From: Prevotella sp. tf2-5
GTDB lineage: Bacteria > Bacteroidota > Bacteroidia > Bacteroidales > Bacteroidaceae
NCBI RefSeq assembly: GCF_900115435.1
Contig: NZ_FOWK01000016.1
Span: forward strand, 1 to 56,395
DNA length: 56,395 nucleotides
Direction: 5' to 3'
Shown: in pieces, positions 51,879-56,395 of the stretch
Layout: every line of letters begins with the position of its first letter
Position numbering within the stretch: position 1 is the stretch's first letter
The notes under the pieces: model-generated
Databases searched by the model: none
The model's input: the letters and a program-made list of their open reading frames with translations, nothing else
Told to the model about the DNA's origin: nothing
Made by a program: the position numbers and the translations under genes

Positions 51879-52125
51879 GCCACTTTTCTTTTCTTTCTTG
51901 ACATTTTTTATATTGTGTGGGAGCACAAGAGAATTATTTTTATAGCATTATACTTCCTCATCATAAAAGATGATACTCATCTTCTTTACAATCCTTGGAG
52001 GATAAAAAAGGAAAAGCGGCCAGACATGTATGTTGTAACATAATCTAGCCGTGATATACATCTTCCTTAATAAAATATGTCTTCTATACTTTAGAAAAGA
52101 CTCTCAGAAACTGGAGACTCGTCTA

Positions 52126-52290
52126 TTATCTCTTTTTATTGTTTCTGTATTTGACTTTTGCATACTCCAATGCTTTCACATAAGTTGAGAAACCATATCC
52201 TTGCGCATCGTCCAAAATGAAATTCATATCAGCATTCATGATAATAAAACGATTATTATACGCTGGACTTATATCAATTTTTACTTTCAT
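52126..52290 (-). CDS. 54-aa hypothetical small protein
   Basis: ATG at 52290, TAA at 52126-52128. MKVKIDISPAYNNRFIIMN at the N-terminus, a polar middle (NADMNFILDDAQGYG) and a basic end (AKVKYRNNKKR). It looks like a genuine small cytosolic protein by its hydrophobic alternation and its place as a separate gene downstream of the excisionase-like genes, but no family is recognised. Confidence 0.55.
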   Translation of the reverse strand: MKVKIDISPAYNNRFIIMNADMNFILDDAQGYGFSTYVKALEYAKVKYRNNKKR

Positions 52291-52401
52291 ATTTCCAATA
52301 TTTTTTTCTTTTTATACTATAAAAAACAGGCTTTTGTCTATGGTTGTGAGATGCTAAAACGTAGCAACCACTCTTTTAGATAATGCCATTTCCCCAATAT
52401 A

Positions 52402-52433
52402 AAAAGCCTTTGCTGTTTATTTAGCAAAGGCTT
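52402..52433 (-). terminator. Terminator of the excisionase-like operon
   Basis: AAGCCTTTGCT (about 52404-52414) pairs with AGCAAAGGCTT (52423-52433) on the plus strand. On the minus strand T-rich GCTTTTTA follows. It overlaps the last codons of the 52417 gene. Confidence 0.75.
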
Positions 52434-52713
52434 CATGTCTGTTTCTGTTTAAGAAGTCCTTAATATCTCCTTGACTATACCAAAACTTATCACCGACTAC
52501 TATATAGCCAAGAAGTCCCCGATCACGATACTTGCGAATGATTTTGTCATCCACGCCTAACAACTCTCGAACCTCTTTATTATTATAATAATCTGGAGCA
52601 GGTTGATGACTCTGCTCATACACACGAATTTTCTGAGAGAGTGCAGCAACTCTACTACAAACACTCTCCCACACATCTTTCTCAATCATTAAATATTCTT
52701 TATTATCTCTCAT
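52417..52713 (-). CDS. Excisionase-like helix-turn-helix protein
   Basis: A 98-aa protein with an N-terminal helix (EKDVWESVCSRVAALSQK) and a winged HTH (YYNNKEVRELLGVDDKIIRK, then GDKFWYSQGDIKDFLNR). It is a paralogue of the 52778 and 47315 proteins with the same fixed residues (LG, YR, W-Y-S/T-Q-x-DI). It lies directly downstream of the 52778 gene. Confidence 0.82.
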   Translation of the reverse strand: MRDNKEYLMIEKDVWESVCSRVAALSQKIRVYEQSHQPAPDYYNNKEVRELLGVDDKIIRKYRDRGLLGYIVVGDKFWYSQGDIKDFLNRNRHEAFAK

Positions 52714-52777
52714 ATTTTTAAAATTGTTTGCTATTATATGAGAGAATTCTGTTTTTGTCTATCTTTTGCTTAAAAAA

Positions 52778-53062
52778 TCATGCAAATGGTTTGCGATGAT
52801 ACTTAGCCATGAACTCATCTATATCATTTTGTGTATACCAATAGTGGTCTCCTACTTTTGTATATGACAGTTTTCCATCATAGCGGTACCGCCTCAATAG
52901 TTTTTCATTTACTCCAAGCACAGAATTAATCTCTGTCTTATTATACACTTTTATTTCACCAGGAGCAGAGACTTTTTCAAGACAAGTCTCAATAGTATCC
53001 AGCTCACCCAAAAGCGTATTCATTTCTACGCTTTCCACTTTTTTATAATACTTCTTCACCAT
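52778..53062 (-). CDS. Excisionase-like helix-turn-helix protein
   Basis: A 94-aa protein with the same architecture (NKTEINSVLGVNEKLLRRYR, then GDHYWYTQNDIDEFMAK). Its ATG lies 4 nt after the TGA that closes the TAG-interrupted frame upstream, which is the spacing expected within an operon and supports that frame being real. Confidence 0.82.
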   Translation of the reverse strand: MVKKYYKKVESVEMNTLLGELDTIETCLEKVSAPGEIKVYNKTEINSVLGVNEKLLRRYRYDGKLSYTKVGDHYWYTQNDIDEFMAKYHRKPFA

Positions 53063-53066
53063 ATAA

Positions 53067-53711
53067 TCAACTATTCTTTTTCAGATTATATGCGAGTTTC
53101 CCCCTTTTGTTTGTAACATGACCCAACAGCTAATCTAAATTATTATGGCAATGTCCGCTTTCCGATTGATTATATATCTCTTCTATTCTGTCTGCATGTT
53201 CCTTGCAATAAATTGGCAATAACCGGCCGTGAGACTCTATATAACAAATAGGACATACCGAACGCTTATAAGCAAGCTATAGTTTTCTTGTACCCCCCAT
53301 CTGTTCTATAGCTTCTGAGTCGTTGAAAACTTCAAGTAACCCCCAAACTGGGGTAGCAATAATACCTGCAGTATCCATGAAGACAGATAATAACTATATC
53401 AAGACTTCTTTGCTGTTTGTTTCTGTTCCTATTGAGCAACACCCATATTCGACCATTATACCCGTTGTATATTCTCTAAGAGTCAGACACTTGAAATATC
53501 GAGGTCGTTCAAAAACAATAATATAGTCATCAAAGGACAACTATCCGTTAAACCTTATAATCCTTCTTTTAAACGCATCAAATAGCATATCACTTACAGG
53601 CAAAGTCCCTTCCTGATATTTGATTAGCGAGTCTATCAGCACCCTTATTTTAGAGATAACGAGCTCATTCCCGTGCTCTAAATACATTATCGACTTCTTT
53701 AGTTCGTCCAT
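53067..53711 (-). CDS. Reading frame with four in-frame TAG codons, candidate recoded gene
   Basis: ATG at 53711-53709, TGA at 53067-53069: 214 codons. The only stops inside are TAG at 53541, 53394, 53277 and 53130 (lowest plus-strand base of each). No TAA or TGA occurs in about 210 sense codons of AT-rich DNA. The product reads protein-like throughout: MDELKKSIMYLEHGNELVI, SFDDYIIVFERPRY, and a zinc-knuckle-like VCPICYIESH with IYCKEHADRIEEIY. With TAG read as Gln (as in genetic code 15) it is one 214-aa protein; with the standard code it yields a 56-aa protein (to 53541) and fragments. No family is recognised. Confidence 0.7.
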
Positions 53712-53736
53712 ATCATTTCTTTGATTTTAAGTATTT

Positions 53737-53771
53737 ATCCCCGGTTCCGGACCACTACCGAAACCGGGGAT
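53737..53771 (-). other. Strong hairpin between the prim-pol gene and the TAG-rich gene
   Basis: ATCCCCGGTTCCGG (53737-53750) pairs with CCGAAACCGGGGAT (53758-53771) with a single mismatch, 7-nt loop. No T-run follows on the minus strand, so it is more likely an RNA stability or processing element than a terminator. Confidence 0.6.
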
Positions 53772-53776
53772 GCATA

Positions 53777-55210
53777 TCAATGAGTCCCTTTGGAATCAAT
53801 ACCATTAATCCTACAATATTTGTATAACTTATTTCCAGAGACTTTTATTCCTTGCGATATGGCATTTTGCAGGTTGGCTTTTACCGATATTGCAGGATTA
53901 TACCAGGTCTCTATAGGCTTATTATGTGGATTACTATCTATGCCCTAATCTTTGCAAAACCTTCTGAGTGTTGATATACATACTTTGATGTCATTCTGCT
54001 TGGCATACTCATAATTCTCAGATATAGTCTTATTTAAGTCATACCACTCACCGATACTTTGGTAATTCAAGTCTTTCTGAATTATACGTGCATAACTTTT
54101 TCTCTTCAAATTGTGTTCAATACAATACTCTTTGCTGGTCGTAAACTTCCCATGCTTTGTCGGTTCTAGATCATCCAAGTCGCTCAAAGGTAAATCCAAG
54201 ACATACTTAGCTTTCTCTATCAGCACCTTATTTGTAAGTACTTCATCTCTGTTGTCATAGTATCGCATTCTACGATAGACAAGATTATAGAGCAACTTTT
54301 CGAATGTTATATCAGGCTCAATCTTCCGAATAAGACAGGCATCAACAAACAATCTTTTACGCCTACCCTCTCCATCCTTAAACTTACTGATACGCGCTTG
54401 CTTATTAGTCCAAACAATTCTATTAAAGACTTTCATGAAGGTATCTGGAATCAAACAGTAACCATCTTCATTATAGTCTAACTTTGTTTGTTCAACAATA
54501 CCTAAACGAACATATTTTGCTAGGAACACAGGTAATTCAAGTCTATTGAGATCAGTAATAATCGTATTATTGATAATATTATTAATACTATTATTACTAT
54601 TGGATTCTTTTTTACAATTTAGTTCTTTAGAATTATATTTTTTTCTCTCTCTACAATATAATTGTAAAGAACTTTTTTGTGCAAAATCTGAAACATCATA
54701 GACCCTGTTAGACAAATAGTACTCCATGTCTGGTAGAGAGTTTCCGTTCATCAATTGAGCTAATACACGGCCACAGTCATCTTTTGTTTTTTCCAACCCT
54801 ACATATGAACATATGATCCTATACAATGGCTCATATATTTGAGCATCAATCTGCTCCGAGAAGCAATAAATAAGCCTATACGAGTATAACCCATTCTTTT
54901 TGTTGGAGAATGTCGTATAAGCAAGAGTTGGCTTCATGTACGGTTTATTAAGGTAATCAGCAAGTGAAACCTTACTGTCATCAACATCAATGTTGACGAA
55001 ATAGGTATACAAGAAGTCTGCATTGGAACGATGATTATTCTTGTACACATGACAGTAAGAGTATCCCAATCTGATATACTCCATAAACTTACTTGGATTG
55101 ACCACAACTTTGTGGAACTTCATGCCTTTATAGTCTTCTCTATTCGGCTTGGCGCTATACGCCTTCTCTGAGATACTAATCTCAAATCCATAATAATAAT
55201 TTTCTATCAT
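53777..55210 (-). CDS. Prim-pol (AEP)-like replication protein with one in-frame TAG
   Basis: With a standard code the protein ends at TAG 53945-53947 (421 aa). The same frame continues for 55 codons to TGA at 53777, and the extension (ETWYNPAISVKANLQNAIS, then GNKLYKYCRINGID) repeats the motif just before the TAG (GEWYDLNKTISENYEYAK, then STLRRFCKD-TAG-GID). The read-through length (477 aa) matches the paralogue at 42595 (474 aa). N-terminal prim-pol-like motifs: VNIDVDD (Asp75, Asp77), YRLIYCF (about 111-117) and DDCGRVLAQLMNG (about 147-159). Mid-protein Asn-rich linker. Function inferred as replication initiation of an element. Confidence 0.7.
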
Positions 55211-55566
55211 ATTTTTTGATCAATTTTAATTTTATAATTATAGCACAAATCTATTCAATTGCCTGATAATTGTGCCGTATGTCATATTTGTCTTTCTTTA
55301 TGTAATTAACCTGAAAGACTTGATTGAGATTTGTAGAGTTAAGTCTCAGACTTAAGACACAATAATATCCCTGGGGGAAATAAAAATTTTAAAAATTTTA
55401 AAATTACACAAAATATTGATTTTTAGATATTTACAAATACTATCAGTTAGAATTGCCAACCAAAAACCTGATTATTTACTGCAAAATCTAAACTTTTTTT
55501 TCAAAGTATCATATAACAGAGCAGATAATAAAATAAAATGAAATGATAATTATAAAAAAAAAAATT
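55211..55566. other. AT-rich intergenic region with palindrome
   Basis: Contains TTAAGTC/GACTTAA (55339-55355), a GCACAA/TTGTGC pair (55243-55275) and three AAAATTTT words in a row (55380-55405). AT content is extreme. No gene is seen. An origin-like role next to the prim-pol gene is possible but not shown. Confidence 0.5.
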
Positions 55567-56061
55567 ATGAGAAAAATTAAAATTAAAAATGGGGTAAAAG
55601 AGAGTAGATTGTTTGGATTCAAAAAAGGTAATGTAATCCTCACCACAAAAAGTATGCTCTTCAACGATCTGACCGTTACAGTCCGTGGTGGGAAAGTCCT
55701 GGTGTACAATATCAAGACTAAAAAGTTTCTTCGCCCACAGAAGTCCAATTATTACACAAAGACTTCCAAGACTTATCAGTTAATTTACGGAAATGATAGC
55801 ACATCTAACAAAGAATGTGCTGCCAAGGAGACCATGCAGGACAGCAAAACGAAAGAGTCCACTAATACAAAAAAGCTAGGACTCAAAAAATCGACATACA
55901 AAAAAACTAATTCAAAAAGACAAACTATAACAAAACAAAAGGGTGAAGTACGCCCTAATAAAGATATTCAAAAGAACATCCAGGTACAAGTGTGCCAGGG
56001 GTTAGAGACATCCCCCTCGTTGCGTGTCTCACAATATATCCATATCATTAGTGTCCACTAA
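55567..56061 (+). CDS. Lysine-rich hypothetical protein, probably cut by the IS
   Basis: About 164 aa from MRKIKIKNG; a start 24 nt upstream is also open. The N-terminal half is a short beta-rich domain (LFGFKKGNVILTTKS, LTVTVRGGKVLVYN) and the rest a Lys/Thr/Ser-rich tail. The reading frame runs into the transposase 3' end: its stop (56059-56061) overlaps the transposase stop by 4 nt, so the true C-terminus was probably removed by insertion. No family recognised. Confidence 0.6.
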   Translation: MRKIKIKNGVKESRLFGFKKGNVILTTKSMLFNDLTVTVRGGKVLVYNIKTKKFLRPQKSNYYTKTSKTYQLIYGNDSTSNKECAAKETMQDSKTKESTNTKKLGLKKSTYKKTNSKRQTITKQKGEVRPNKDIQKNIQVQVCQGLETSPSLRVSQYIHIISVH

Positions 56062-56395
56062 ATAAAATTAAGAGTCAATTGACCATCATCAGCAACATAC
56101 TCAGGTTCCTTGGTAAAAAGTTCCTTGATTGGAGTCTTATCCAACAGCGAAGCGCTCAAAATTCTCAACACTTCGTAGGTGCTCCTGTGCAGTTTGAGGT
56201 CGTGCTCAACGATAGCCACCATGCAATATGCGGTGATGGCAGAGTATATCTGGATTCTGACAGCAGTCTCTGTCGTACCCCAAAAGGACTTAATCTTAAG
56301 ATGCTGCTTAATCCATTTAAAGAAGAGTTCTACACGCCAACGATATTTGTAGAGAAGAGCGACCTGCGTGGCAGGCATCTCCATATTGTTGGTCA
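56058..56395 (-). mobile_element. IS4-family transposase, 3' part (runs off the window)
   Basis: 112 codons of a DDE transposase entering from the right edge: MEMPATQVALL then YKYRWRVELFFKWIKQHLK, in which Y-x2-R-x3-E-x6-K (Y, R, E, K) is the YREK signature of IS4-family enzymes; the Glu is the catalytic acid. GTTETAVRIQIYSAITAYC follows. The frame continues upstream past the window (TNN before MEM), so the start is missing. The end of the IS lies near 56030-56057, but a terminal inverted repeat cannot be checked without the other end. Confidence 0.88.

Noticed and set aside
53323..53526. 67-codon plus-strand frame
   Set aside because: Antisense to the TAG-interrupted frame and without a clear start or features; the minus-strand reading explains the region better.
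53067..53711. Simple pseudogene explanation for the TAG codons
   Set aside because: Decay should also give TAA, TGA and frameshifts. Five TAG and no other stop in two adjacent genes, with correct gene spacing, is poorly explained by decay, though not excluded.
53067..55566. Suppressor tRNA (CUA anticodon) near the TAG-rich genes
   Set aside because: I looked for cloverleaf landmarks (TTCRANNY loop, acceptor pairing) in the gaps and saw none. It may lie outside the window or belong to the host or a phage.

Overview
The window is a piece of a Bacteroidota chromosome, most likely Prevotellaceae. The evidence is a 16S rRNA 5' end at the left edge, promoters with a TAnnTTTG -7 box and a TTTG -33 box, a complete type IX secretion (T9SS) core operon, and family types typical of Prevotella/Bacteroides (DUF3244, SusD-free OmpP1/FadL, GldKLMN, PorP).

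Layout. 1-560: 16S rRNA start (minus strand) with its leader and promoter. 562-10.2 kb: an orphan MNT nucleotidyltransferase, then a minus-strand cluster made of a TPR/HTH membrane lipoprotein regulator, a DUF3244 secreted protein, a small T9SS-sorted protein, a giant SpvB/FG-GAP/RHS protein with an AT-rich variable tail, and a small membrane protein that is a candidate immunity protein. 10.3-11.1 kb: a gene-free island built from several unrelated repeat families. 11.3-38.9 kb: core genome, including malate dehydrogenase, a metallophosphoesterase, gamma carbonic anhydrase/waaA/gltX, a 7TMR-HD phosphodiesterase, a FadL-type porin, an AraC-S66-GH3 operon in which the S66 peptidase has lost its nucleophile and histidine, priA, porP-gldK-gldL-gldM-gldN, cyclophilin, SGNH hydrolase, YqeY, and a nitroreductase operon.

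38,986-50,319 is an integrated element of about 11.3 kb. It is bounded by 24-bp direct repeats (1 mismatch), with matching 16-bp arm-like repeats just inside each end. It carries a tyrosine integrase, an excisionase-like HTH gene, a prim-pol-like replication gene with a strikingly structured leader, a serine recombinase flanked by three 32-bp direct repeats, two BspA-like LRR genes with a NUMOD3-like mini-gene between them, and three zinc-ribbon membrane proteins.

50.4-56.4 kb is further accessory DNA: a HigB/HigA-ImmA toxin-antitoxin pair, two more excisionase-like genes, a second prim-pol-like gene and an IS4-family transposase at the edge. The most unusual result is here. A 214-codon reading frame (53,067-53,711) is interrupted only by four TAG codons and ends on TGA directly before the next gene. 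The adjacent prim-pol gene has a fifth in-frame TAG (53,945-53,947), beyond which it continues for 55 codons that repeat its own C-terminal motif and bring it to the length of its paralogue. This is the signature of TAG recoded as an amino acid (as in code-15 phages) inside a standard-code chromosome. No suppressor tRNA was seen in the window.
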